This document shows positions 10,353 through 19,862 of a stretch of DNA of 64,000 bases, piece by piece. The notes below the pieces were generated by a model. It saw only the letters and a program-made list of their open reading frames with translations. It ran no database searches and was not told the origin of the DNA. The translations under genes and the position numbers were made by a program. This stretch comes from Cellulomonas cellasea (GTDB lineage Bacteria; Actinomycetota; Actinomycetes; Actinomycetales; Cellulomonadaceae), in assembly GCF_030372105.1 (NCBI RefSeq), contig NZ_JAUDBQ010000001.1:1-64000 (forward strand). Direction: 5' to 3'. Position 1 is the stretch's first letter. The number at the start of each line of letters is the position of its first letter.

Positions 10353-12173
10353 TCAGAGCGCGTTCGGCGGCACCCTGTCCTCGCCGATGCCGTCGAGCCG
10401 GGCGGCCGACGCGCGCGCCAGCGCCTCGTGCTCGATCGCGTCCTGCTCCTGTGCGGCCTCGGCCAGCAACGCCGCGCGGGCCTCCCGCCGACGGCGCTGC
10501 TCCACCGGGTCCGGCACCGGCACGGCCGCGAGCAGCCGCTGCGTGTACGGGTGCTGCGGGGAGTGCACCACCTGCTCCGTGGCGCCATGCTCCACGAGCC
10601 TCCCCTGGTGCATCACGGCCACCCGGCTGGAGAGGATCTCCACCACCGCCAGGTCATGCGAGATGAACAGGCACGCGAACCCGTGCTCGCGCTGCAGCTC
10701 CTGGAACAGCTCCAGCACGCGGGCCTGCACCGAGACGTCCAACGCCGAGGTCGGCTCGTCGGCCACCAACAGCTTCGGCTCCAGCGACAGCGCCCGGGCG
10801 ATGCCGACGCGCTGGCGCTGCCCGCCCGAGAGCTCATGCGGGTACCGGTTGCGCATGGCGCGCGGCAAGTGCACCTGGTCCAGCAGCTCCTCGACCCGGC
10901 GGCTCAGCTCGGCGCCCTTGATGCCGGAGTGCAGCATCAGCGGCTCGCCGATCGACTCGCCGATCGGCAGGCGCGGGTTGAGCGAGGAGCCCGGGTCCTG
11001 GAAGACGATCCCGACCTGGTGGCGCAGCGGCGCCAAGGTCTTGCGGGACGCGCCGACCATGTCCACCCCGGCCACCCGCAGCGTGCCCGCGGAGACGGGC
11101 AGCAGGCCCACGACGGCGCGGCCGATGGTGGTCTTGCCCGAGCCGGACTCCCCCACCAGGCCCACGACCTCGCCCTGGTGCAGGGTCAAGTCGACGCCGT
11201 CCACCGCGCGGAACCCGGGCGCGCGCCCGCGACCGGGGTACTCGATGACCATGCCCTGCGCGTCGAGCACGACCGGGCGCTCATCCGCGGGCGGCGCTGT
11301 GGGCGCCGGCTCGGGCTCGGTGACGACAGTGGCCGCCGTGCGAGCGGAGCCCAGGTGCGGCACCGCCGCGAGCAGCGAGCGGGTGTACGGGTGCTGCGGG
11401 TTCGAGAAGATCTGCTCCGCCGCGCCCTGCTCGACGACGCGCCCGTCCTTCATCACCAGGATCGAGTCGGCCAAGTCCGCCACCACGCCCATGTCATGGG
11501 TGATCAGCACGATGCCCGAGTCGATGCGGGTGCGCAGATCGCGCATGAGCTGCAGGATCTCCGCCTGCACCGTCACGTCCAACGCCGTGGTCGGCTCGTC
11601 GGCGATCAGCAGCCGCGGGTCGCAGGCCAGCGCCTGGGCGATCATCGCGCGCTGCCGCTGACCACCGGAGAGCTGGTGCGGGTAGGAGTCGAACCGGCGC
11701 TCCGGCTCGGGGATCTCCACCATGGTCAGCAGCTCGATGGCGCGGGCCTTGGCCTCCTTGGGGCCCATCGGGAAGTGCGTGCGCAGCGTCTCCACGATCT
11801 GGAAGCCGACCGTGTAGACGGGGTTCAGGGCCGTCATCGGCTCCTGGAAGATGACCGCGACCTCCTTGCCCCGCACATGGCGCAGCCGCCCGGGCGACAT
11901 GCCCAGCAGCTCGCGGCCGTCGAGCATGGCGCTGCCATACGCGCGGCCGTTGGGGGGCAGCAGGCCGATCAGCGACATCGACGACTGCGTCTTGCCGGAG
12001 CCCGACTCGCCGACGATGGCGAGCACCTCGCCCGGGCGCACGTCGTAGCTGACGTCCACGGCGGCGGGGAACCACTCCCCGTCCACGTAGAAGTTGACGC
12101 TCAGGTCGCGGACGGTCAGGACCGGCTCGGCGCGCTCGCGCGCGGGCGCCTCGACTGCGGTATCAGTGGCCAC
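10353..12173 (-). CDS. Fused DppD-DppF type ABC importer ATPase (second system)
   Basis: A 606-residue tandem ATPase, paralogous to the one at 4573. Each half has GESGSGKT (P-loop) and LSGGQRQR (signature), and each ends with the HPYT...LLAAVP element of oligopeptide-type ATPases. Start GTG 12173 follows a GGAAGGA site. Unlike the first system it is not adjacent to its permeases: a plus-strand gene (12256-12831) lies between, so the ATPase probably has its own promoter in the 82-bp gap 12174-12255. It could serve the 13-17 kb permeases or both importers; pairing by neighbourhood is inference. Confidence 0.9.
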   Translation of the reverse strand: MATDTAVEAPARERAEPVLTVRDLSVNFYVDGEWFPAAVDVSYDVRPGEVLAIVGESGSGKTQSSMSLIGLLPPNGRAYGSAMLDGRELLGMSPGRLRHVRGKEVAVIFQEPMTALNPVYTVGFQIVETLRTHFPMGPKEAKARAIELLTMVEIPEPERRFDSYPHQLSGGQRQRAMIAQALACDPRLLIADEPTTALDVTVQAEILQLMRDLRTRIDSGIVLITHDMGVVADLADSILVMKDGRVVEQGAAEQIFSNPQHPYTRSLLAAVPHLGSARTAATVVTEPEPAPTAPPADERPVVLDAQGMVIEYPGRGRAPGFRAVDGVDLTLHQGEVVGLVGESGSGKTTIGRAVVGLLPVSAGTLRVAGVDMVGASRKTLAPLRHQVGIVFQDPGSSLNPRLPIGESIGEPLMLHSGIKGAELSRRVEELLDQVHLPRAMRNRYPHELSGGQRQRVGIARALSLEPKLLVADEPTSALDVSVQARVLELFQELQREHGFACLFISHDLAVVEILSSRVAVMHQGRLVEHGATEQVVHSPQHPYTQRLLAAVPVPDPVEQRRRREARAALLAEAAQEQDAIEHEALARASAARLDGIGEDRVPPNAL

Positions 12174-12255
12174 GGGTGATCTGGTCCTTCCGGGGGGTCC
12201 TGCATGCGCCCGCGGGCGTGACAGGCGTGCTCATCGTGTCTGGGAGCATGTGCGC

Positions 12256-12831
12256 ATGGGTGCTGCGCGGGTGTTCAGGTCGATGCCGGGTCGTGTGCTG
12301 ACGGTCGCGACAGCCTTCGCCGGGCTGGTGTGCCTGGTGGCGATGGCCGTCGGCGGCGGCTCGGAGCTGCTGCGCTACGGCGCCGTGCCGCTGCTCGTCG
12401 TGCTGCTGGTGTGGGCCATGTTCTGGCGCCCGCGGGTCGAGGTCTCCGACGGCGGCATCGAGCTGCGCAACGTGCTGCGCACAGTGCATGTGCCGTGGCC
12501 CGCGTACCGGGGCGCCGACACCCGCCTCGCCCTGAAGATCGAGACCACCGGCGGCGACTACACCGCCTGGGCGACGCCCGCCCGCAGCGGGGCCCCCGCC
12601 CGCCGCGACCTGGCCACGCCGGTCGACGCGCGCCGCACGGCCACCGGGGCCAGCGCCGACGCCGCGGCCCTGGAGATCGCCGCCCGCCACACGGCGCTGC
12701 GCGAGGCCGGGCACCTGGACCGGGTTCCCGCGCAGGGAGCCCCAGAGCCGACCGTCCGCTGGCACTGGGATGTGGTGGCCGGCTGCGCGGTGCTGTCCGT
12801 GCTGGTCGCGCTCGGCGCCGCCGCAGGCTGA
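12256..12831 (+). CDS. PH-like domain membrane protein
   Basis: A 191-residue protein starting at ATG 12256 with GGGAG upstream. Two membrane segments (about residues 14-32 and 37-54) lead into a cytoplasmic beta-rich part (FWRPRVEVSDGGIELRNVLRTVHVPWPAY...) that resembles the bacterial PH_6/YdbT-like domain of actinobacterial membrane proteins. A third hydrophobic segment ends the protein (about 171-190). The role is unknown. It is the only plus-strand gene inside a block of leftward transporter genes, splitting the second peptide importer, and its stop converges on the dppC-like gene. Confidence 0.7.
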   Translation: MGAARVFRSMPGRVLTVATAFAGLVCLVAMAVGGGSELLRYGAVPLLVVLLVWAMFWRPRVEVSDGGIELRNVLRTVHVPWPAYRGADTRLALKIETTGGDYTAWATPARSGAPARRDLATPVDARRTATGASADAAALEIAARHTALREAGHLDRVPAQGAPEPTVRWHWDVVAGCAVLSVLVALGAAAG

Positions 12832-12846
12832 CGGGGCCGCCTGCGA

Positions 12847-12862
12847 GGGCCTGAGCAGGCCC
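12847..12862. terminator. Short hairpin between convergent genes
   Basis: GGGCCTG-AG-CAGGCCC forms a perfect 7-bp stem between the stops of the PH-like gene (+) and the DppC-like permease (-). It is short, but it is the only candidate terminator in the 35-bp gap. Confidence 0.4.
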
Positions 12863-12866
12863 GTCA

Positions 12867-13952
12867 TCAGAGTCCCGGTTCCGTGGCCGGCGCGGCCGAC
12901 CGCGCCGCACGGGCCGCCGCGCGGTCCATCTTGCGCTGCGACGGGATGCGCTTCTGCCGCGGGTCGAACGCGTCCCGCATGCCGTCGCCGATGAAGTTCA
13001 CCGTCAGCGCGATCGCCACGATCAGCAGGCCCGGCCACCAGAACAGCCACGGCCGCGTCGCGAACGCCTCCTGGTACTGGTTGATGAGCTGGCCCAGCGA
13101 CACGTTGGGGTAGCGGATGCCCATTCCCACGAAGCTGAGCGCCGTCTCCAGCAGGATCGCCGAGCTCATCAGCAGCGTCTGGTTGACGATGATGACGCCG
13201 ATCGAGTTCGGCAGCATGTGCTTGAAGATGATCCGGCGGTCGCTCGCCCCGGCCACGCGGGCCGCGTCGACGAACTCCCGCTCGCGCAGCGACAGGAACT
13301 CCCCGCGCACCAGCCGCGCCAACGTCGTCCACGACGCCAGGCCGAGGAAGATCGCCAGCAGGTACGCGCCGCCGGCGCCCGCGGCGAGGCTGCCCAGGAT
13401 CGCGCCGAGCACGAGCACGGGGATGGTGATGACCAGGTCTGTGAACCGCATCAGCCAGCTGTCCAGCGCGCCGCGGTAGTAGCCCGCCAGCGCGCCCACG
13501 AGGATGCCCACCATCGAGGCCACCAGGCCCACGATGACCATCACGGTGAGCGACGTCTGCGTGCCGCGCATGACGCGCGCGAACACGTCACGGCCGGCCT
13601 CGTCCTGGCCGAAGGGGTGCTCCCCGATCGCCAGGCCGGTGCCGCCCAGCCATGTGGGCAGGCTCATTGTGGGCGTCCCGCCCGGGTTGGTCAGCGTGCC
13701 CGTCTCATTGGGCGTGAACTTCCACCACCCGGGGATCGGGCCGACGCCGATCGACGTGAAGGCCAGCAGCACGATGCCGATGAGCACCACCATCGCCGCG
13801 ACGGCCGCGCGGTGGCGGAAGAACCGCCGCAAGACGATCTGGTTCTGCGAGAGCCCCTCGACCTCTTTGAGCTCGATGGCGTTCTCGACGGCCTCCTCCG
13901 GGGGCAGCTCGTCGAGGGCGCCGTGCGGGGAGGGGGTCGATGGCGTGCTCAT
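12867..13952 (-). CDS. DppC-type peptide ABC transporter permease (second system)
   Basis: A 361-residue permease. The N-terminus is hydrophilic to about residue 45, then a first membrane segment (about 52-69) precedes an external loop of roughly 60 residues. HPFGQDEAGRDVFARVMRGTQ is the DppC landmark, and FVDAARVAGASDRRIIFKHMLPNS is the coupling loop. GDGMRDAFDPR and a basic, Ala-rich tail end the protein. The start overlaps the stop of the large DppB-like gene by 4 bp (13949-13952), so both are co-translated. Confidence 0.9.
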   Translation of the reverse strand: MSTPSTPSPHGALDELPPEEAVENAIELKEVEGLSQNQIVLRRFFRHRAAVAAMVVLIGIVLLAFTSIGVGPIPGWWKFTPNETGTLTNPGGTPTMSLPTWLGGTGLAIGEHPFGQDEAGRDVFARVMRGTQTSLTVMVIVGLVASMVGILVGALAGYYRGALDSWLMRFTDLVITIPVLVLGAILGSLAAGAGGAYLLAIFLGLASWTTLARLVRGEFLSLREREFVDAARVAGASDRRIIFKHMLPNSIGVIIVNQTLLMSSAILLETALSFVGMGIRYPNVSLGQLINQYQEAFATRPWLFWWPGLLIVAIALTVNFIGDGMRDAFDPRQKRIPSQRKMDRAAARAARSAAPATEPGL

Positions 13953-15475
13953 GCGTTCACCCGGATTCGAGGGTCGAGTGCGGCATAGATGAGGTCGGCG
14001 AGGATGTTCGCGAGGACCGCGAGCCCTGCCGTGATCACGAGGTAGGCCATGATCGGCTCGATCTCCGCGTTGTGCAGCGACTTGATGAAGAGCTGGCCCA
14101 TGCCGGGCCGTCCGAAGACCTGCTCGGTGATGATCGCGCCGCCGAACAGCGCGACGATGTCCAGCGGGACGATGGTGGCCAGCGGGATCATCGAGTTGCG
14201 GAACCCGTGGCGCATCACCACTGTCCGCTCGGAGAGCCCCTTGGCCCGGGCTGTGCGGATGTAGTCCTGGCCCATCACCTCGAGCATGCTGGCGCGGGAG
14301 AACCGCGTGTACCCGGCGAAGCTGATGAGCAGCAGCGCCATCGTCGGCAGCAGCAGGTGGGTGTAGGTGTCGAGCGTCCGCACCCAGAAGTCACCGCCCA
14401 GGTTCGGGGTCCGGTCGCCGACAGTGGCGATGGGACGGCCGTTGATCGCCGGGGCGGCGAAGTACTTGGGCCACACCTGCATGACCTCGTCGATGAAGAT
14501 CATGGCGGAGACGGCCAGGGCGGTCAGCGCCGCGGTGCGCGAGGACTGCCCGTGGTCCGGGCCGCCCCACAGCCGCCCGACGAGCCAGCCCGATCCGATG
14601 GCGACGCCGCCCAGCGCGAGGGCGAGCGGCCAGCTCATGGGCACGTACGCGAAGAGGTACTGCAGCGGCGTGTAGAGCACGATGCCGAGCACCACGACGG
14701 ACACCGCGGAGCCGAGCGACCGGCGGTTGCGCAGGCCTGTCGACAGCGTGGTGATGCCGAAGGCGATGCCCGTGCCGACGACGGCGATGAGCACGGGGCC
14801 CAGGTGCGGGGTCTTCCACCAGCCGCTGAGCGACAGGTAGGCCAGGACGGCGGTGGTGGCCACGGCGCCGATGGCGAAGCCGATGACGCGCCGGCGGGCA
14901 TCGCCCCCGACAGCCAATGCGGCGACGACGCCGAGCACCACCCCTGCGCCGATCATCGCCGGCCACGACTGCGAGGCGTCGGCGAGGAAGTCGTTGAACC
15001 CGATCGCGCCCCACTGCTTGAGCAGGACCGCCACCCAGAACGCGGGCAGCGAGTAGAGGACGAACGAGACGAAGGTGATGAGGTAGTCGAACGACGTGTA
15101 CTGGCGCAGCGCGCTGACGATGCCGACGGCCACCCCGAACAGGATGGCGAGCAGCGTCGCGGCGCTGACGAGCTGCAGCGTCGAGACCACGGCCCCGCCG
15201 AGCTTGTCGCTGACGGCCTGGCCGCTCACCCACGCCGTGCCGAGGTCGCCGGTGAGGAAGTTGCCGAGCCACTTGACGTACCGGACCACCACTGGCGTGT
15301 CCAAGTCGAGGAGCGCCCGCCGGGCGGCGATGAGCTGCGCCTTATTGGGCGACGTGCTCTCGAGGAGGTCGTCGAGGGGCCGGATCGAGACCGACACCAT
15401 CAGGTACATCAGGAAGCTCGACGCCAGCAGGGTGGCAAGCCCTTGCAGGATTCGTCGCGATATGAAGGTGAACAT
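13949..15475 (-). CDS. Enlarged DppB-type permease with a central membrane insertion
   Basis: Both ends are normal DppB: N-terminal FISRRILQGLATLLASSFLMYLMV, and C-terminal coupling loop YIRTARAKGLSERTVVMRHGFRNSMIPL (about 405-431) with YAALDPRIR at the end. Total length is 508 residues against about 310-340 for the family. The extra sequence, roughly residues 165-340, contains about six more hydrophobic segments (near 172-190, 196-215, 226-243, 256-275, 282-301 and 315-330). ATG 15475 has GAGGT 9 bases upstream. Frame and codon use continue smoothly through the insertion, so this is a real fusion or expansion, not a frameshift. It partners the DppC-like protein. Confidence 0.88.
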   Translation of the reverse strand: MFTFISRRILQGLATLLASSFLMYLMVSVSIRPLDDLLESTSPNKAQLIAARRALLDLDTPVVVRYVKWLGNFLTGDLGTAWVSGQAVSDKLGGAVVSTLQLVSAATLLAILFGVAVGIVSALRQYTSFDYLITFVSFVLYSLPAFWVAVLLKQWGAIGFNDFLADASQSWPAMIGAGVVLGVVAALAVGGDARRRVIGFAIGAVATTAVLAYLSLSGWWKTPHLGPVLIAVVGTGIAFGITTLSTGLRNRRSLGSAVSVVVLGIVLYTPLQYLFAYVPMSWPLALALGGVAIGSGWLVGRLWGGPDHGQSSRTAALTALAVSAMIFIDEVMQVWPKYFAAPAINGRPIATVGDRTPNLGGDFWVRTLDTYTHLLLPTMALLLISFAGYTRFSRASMLEVMGQDYIRTARAKGLSERTVVMRHGFRNSMIPLATIVPLDIVALFGGAIITEQVFGRPGMGQLFIKSLHNAEIEPIMAYLVITAGLAVLANILADLIYAALDPRIRVNA

Positions 15476-15651
15476 CGAAAGCGATACCTCGCAGTGACAG
15501 CGGAATCCCCCGTGGCCGCGCCAGCGTACGCGCTCCTGGGCCGCGACTCGAAATGCGCGGCCCCCACTGGGGCCCGCCCCGGCCGTCAGAACGGGGGCGG
15601 GGAAGAAAAGGACACGACCGTGACGCCGACCGCTGGGGCATGAAACCACGA

Positions 15652-15682
15652 AGCGCGCCGGAACTCGGGGTTCCGGCGCGCT
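15652..15682 (-). terminator. Hairpin between binding-protein and permease genes (second system)
   Basis: Perfect 13-bp arms (15652-15664, 15670-15682) with loop TCGGG lie 57 bases past the binding-protein stop and 176 bases before the permease start. No U-tract follows. A partial terminator or transcript-stabilising stem would favour excess binding protein. Confidence 0.7.
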
Positions 15683-15738
15683 CGCGTGGTACCCAGACCG
15701 CTGTCAGGCCTGGTCAGGCGTATAGCCGAGCCGAATGG

Positions 15739-17601
15739 TCAGCTGGTGGCGGAAGGCTCGTTGCCCGCCGTCGTGCCCGTGGTCTCCCAGTTCCAGAATC
15801 CCGCGAAGATCGTGGGCGAGATGCTGATCGGCGTGACACCGGTGATGTTCTTCCAGGCCTGGATCGCCGGGAACTGGAAGATCGTGGTGCCGAATGCGTC
15901 ATCCCAGAGGATCTTCTCGACCGCGATCTGGATCTCGATCTGCTTGGCCGGGTCGGTCTCGACCTGGAGCTCGTCGAAGAGCGCGTCAACCTCGGCGTTG
16001 GAGTACCCGCCGTAGTTGTTCACGCCACCCGTGCGGTAGTTGGCGTCCGACTCGGTGACGGCCGTCGAGGTGGACTGCCAGCCGAAGAGCGAGGCGTCGT
16101 ACTGGTCCTGGCCGGAGGACAGGAGCGTGCCCCACTCGGTGGCGGGCTTGCTCGCGTCGACGAGCGTGAAGCCAGCGGCGGCCGCCGTCTCCGTGATGAG
16201 CGCGAACTGCGTCTGGCGGCGCGTGTTGTCACCGTTGAACGCGAAGCGGACGTTGATCGGCGTGGTCACGCCGGCCTCGGCGAGCAGCGCCTTGGCGCCC
16301 TCGATGTCCTCTGCCGCCGCGTAGGCGTCGGAGCCGTTGCCCTTGACCATGTCGTCGTAGTCAGAGGAGCCGGGGATGATGATGAACGAGTTGCGCACCT
16401 CGGCGTCCGGGTTCAGCGGGACGATGAGGTTGTCCACGATCTGCTGGCGCGGGATCGCCTTGAGGAACGCCTGGCGGACCTTGCGGGCCTTGTCGGCGTC
16501 GCCGCCGTAGGTGGCCGGGTCGAACGGGCCGCCGTTGTTGAAGACCAGGTCGACGTGCTCGTACGTGCCCTCGACACCGCTGAGCGACGTGACGTCGTCG
16601 CCCAGGGCCTCGATCGCGGCGCGGACGTCAGCGGTGGCCTGCGGGCCGATCAGGTCGACCTCACCGTTCTGCAGGGCCGTGACCTGGGCCATCGGGTCCT
16701 CGATGTACCGGATGGTGACGCTGTCGACCTTCGGCTTGAGGTCGCCCTTGTAGTCGGGGTTCGCCTCGAGCGTCATGTGCGAGTTCTCGACGTACTCCTT
16801 CATCAGGAAGGCGCCGTTGGAGACGTAGACCTTCTCGTCAGACGGCAGGCTCGTGAACTCGAAGCCGGAGTTCCAGACCTTCGAGAGCTTGCTCAGCGCC
16901 TCGACGTCGTTCTCCTGGATGGCGGTGACGACGGCGGCCTTGGCCTCCGCGGCGTCCTCGATGCCCAGGGCGAGCTGGCCCGCGACGTGCGCCGGGATGT
17001 CGGACTTCTGGAAGTCGGCCTCCCAGTCGGCGAACGGCTTGGAGTAGACGAACGTGATCGTCTTGCCGTCGTCGCTGATCTCCGGGGTCTCGGTGACGAG
17101 CGCGCGCCCGGGGACGTTGCCGTCGAAGTAGACGCCAGCGTCGATCTCCGCCTGGTTGAGGACCTCGCCCGTCTCCGGGTCTTCCTCGGCCTCGACGTTG
17201 TTGAAGACGTTGGACGTGCCCGCCCACTCGAGGAGCAGGTCAGCGGCGTCGGTCGGCGTGCCGTCGCTCCACTTGACGTCGTCCGCGTACGTGTACTTGA
17301 CCGTCAGCGGGTCGTCGCTGATCTTCTCGTAGGTGCCGAAGGACTCGTCGTGGACGAGCTCCAGGCCCTCGTTGTAGTACCAGAACGCGCCGTTCAGCAT
17401 GGAGGTGATGACCGCGTTCTGCGTGGCGTTGCCGTTCACGGAGCTCGTGTTGAGCTCGTTCAGCGGCGCCTCCCACGCGACGGTGATGGTGCTGGAGTCC
17501 GAGATGCCGGAGTCCTGCTCCGCCGGGCCCGAGCATGCCGCCAGCACGAGCGAACCCGCCGCCAGCGTGGAGACGGCCGCAACCGCTCGCATCGTCTTCA
17601 A
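15739..17601 (-). CDS. Family 5 extracellular solute-binding lipoprotein (second peptide importer)
   Basis: A 620-residue SBP_bac_5-type lipoprotein: signal peptide, lipobox LAAC, then an acidic Ser-rich linker before TITVAWEAPLNELNTSS. I chose TTG at 17601 because GGAGGAACA precedes it exactly as it precedes the ATG of the paralogue at 9934, and because both precursors then have Cys at position 23. ATG 17592 (three residues shorter) is the alternative. It is longer than the first receptor and only distantly similar, so the two importers probably take different ligands. It heads the operon with the enlarged DppB and DppC permeases. Confidence 0.9.
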   Translation of the reverse strand: MKTMRAVAAVSTLAAGSLVLAACSGPAEQDSGISDSSTITVAWEAPLNELNTSSVNGNATQNAVITSMLNGAFWYYNEGLELVHDESFGTYEKISDDPLTVKYTYADDVKWSDGTPTDAADLLLEWAGTSNVFNNVEAEEDPETGEVLNQAEIDAGVYFDGNVPGRALVTETPEISDDGKTITFVYSKPFADWEADFQKSDIPAHVAGQLALGIEDAAEAKAAVVTAIQENDVEALSKLSKVWNSGFEFTSLPSDEKVYVSNGAFLMKEYVENSHMTLEANPDYKGDLKPKVDSVTIRYIEDPMAQVTALQNGEVDLIGPQATADVRAAIEALGDDVTSLSGVEGTYEHVDLVFNNGGPFDPATYGGDADKARKVRQAFLKAIPRQQIVDNLIVPLNPDAEVRNSFIIIPGSSDYDDMVKGNGSDAYAAAEDIEGAKALLAEAGVTTPINVRFAFNGDNTRRQTQFALITETAAAAGFTLVDASKPATEWGTLLSSGQDQYDASLFGWQSTSTAVTESDANYRTGGVNNYGGYSNAEVDALFDELQVETDPAKQIEIQIAVEKILWDDAFGTTIFQFPAIQAWKNITGVTPISISPTIFAGFWNWETTGTTAGNEPSATS

Positions 17602-18126
17602 TGTTCCTCCTGGGAATGTGTGACGAACCCGCCGCACACTGCGACGCGGTTCGGACACCGGGCGCCTCCCGTCCTGTTCGGACAGGCCGGCGCCAAGGGA
17701 TGTGTGGTCACGCTAGCCATGTCGCCAGGGACATATCGGACTCTGCGGTTTCGCACAGCGGATCGTTACCGTATCGATACTGGGCAGTATCGTCCACGAT
17801 ATGAGATCGACATCCCCGGAAACATCGCTGTTACACAGCGGGGACGGTCGAAGAGCGCGAAAAGTGGCCGATCGCGCTGCATGAACAGGATGCGCATGCT
17901 ATGGGCGAGCGTGATTCCTCGCCAGACCACGCGCCCAGGGGCACTGCTGGCCCGGCGCACGGCGGGCGATATCGTGCGGTATGCGGCCCACATTCCTGGA
18001 CTCCACGCCCTCCTGGCCGCATTGCGCGCCGGCGAGGCACAGGTTAGGGCGCCGATGAGAAATGGCGTCGGCAGTGGTCTGCACACCGTCCGGTGAACGC
18101 GACGCGCCTCAAGGGAGAGCACCCAG
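17602..18126. other. 525-bp gene-free region upstream of the second peptide importer
   Basis: No convincing gene is present. Part of the region is less GC-rich than its surroundings. The left part holds the promoter and operator array of the binding-protein gene: TATCG-type half sites recur at about 17734, 17771-17802 and again as CGATATCG near 17968. The right part should contain the promoter of the DHFR-like gene at 18127, although only its ribosome-binding site (AGGGAG at 18113-18118) is obvious. Confidence 0.6.
17768..17802 (-). promoter_or_regulatory. Promoter with overlapping palindromic operator for the second peptide importer
   Basis: On the minus strand TGGACG (17791-17796) and TACGGT (17768-17773) are separated by exactly 17 bases. 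The spacer contains most of a perfect palindrome, CGATACTG-GG-CAGTATCG (17775-17792). Two further palindromes overlap it: GTATCGATAC (17771-17780) and TATCG-TCCA-CGATA (17788-17801). The arrangement suggests a repressor competing with RNA polymerase. The regulator is not encoded next door. Confidence 0.6.
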
Positions 18127-18696
18127 ATGAGACCACTTCGATACTCGATCAACGTCACGCTCGACGGCTGCTGCCATCACGAGGCGGGACTCCCCCCAGA
18201 CGAGGAGTCGATGCGCTACTGGACCGCCGAGATGGAGCGCGCCGATGCCCTGCTCTTCGGCCGGGTGACCTACGAGATGATGGAGTCGGCGTGGCGGAAG
18301 CCGGCCACGGGCACATGGCCCGACTGGATGCTGGAGTGGCAGATCCCGTTCGCCGAGGCCATCGACCGGGCGAGAAAGCACGTCGTGTCGAGCACGCTGA
18401 GCGAGGTCGACTGGAACGCCGAGCTGGTGCGGGACGACCTAGGGCCGGCGGTTGAGCGGCTCAAGCAGGAGTCAGGCGAGGGCCTGTGGGTGGGCGGCGT
18501 GACGCTCCCCTTGGCACTGGCGGATCTCGGGCTGATCGACGAGTACGAGTTCCTGGTGCAGCCGGTCCTCTCCGGACACGGGCCGACGCTGCTCGCCGGA
18601 CTGCGCGAGCGCATCCAACTCGATCTCGTGAACCGCCACGAGCTCCAGTCCGGAGCGGTCGCCCTGCGATACCGGCCCGCGCCAGTCACGGCCTGA
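18127..18696 (+). CDS. Dihydrofolate reductase-like (RibD C-terminal domain) protein
   Basis: A 189-residue stand-alone RibD_C/DHFR-fold protein. The N-terminus LRYSINVTLDG is the first strand of the fold. ADALLFGRVTYEMM is the family's nucleotide-region motif and GLWVGGVTLPLALADLGLIDEYEFLVQPVLSGHG is its C-terminal signature. Such proteins are probably NADPH-dependent reductases of unknown substrate, and this is not a classical FolA. The gene stands alone between the peptide-importer promoter region and ychF, which converges on it 17 bases away. Confidence 0.8.
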   Translation: MRPLRYSINVTLDGCCHHEAGLPPDEESMRYWTAEMERADALLFGRVTYEMMESAWRKPATGTWPDWMLEWQIPFAEAIDRARKHVVSSTLSEVDWNAELVRDDLGPAVERLKQESGEGLWVGGVTLPLALADLGLIDEYEFLVQPVLSGHGPTLLAGLRERIQLDLVNRHELQSGAVALRYRPAPVTA

Positions 18697-18713
18697 CCGC
18701 TCCACAAGGAGCC

Positions 18714-19799
<1,086 letters not shown>

Positions 19800-19862
19800 G
19801 TCGGGCAATGCTACGTGGCCAAGCCGAATGCCGGGCCGAGGCGCCGCGTCGAGGCTGCGAGG

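Noticed and set aside
17766-18158. A 130-codon minus-strand frame in the gene-free region before the DHFR-like gene
   Set aside because: It overlaps the start of the DHFR-like gene and the operator array, has no ribosome-binding site or recognisable domain, and its composition does not look coding.
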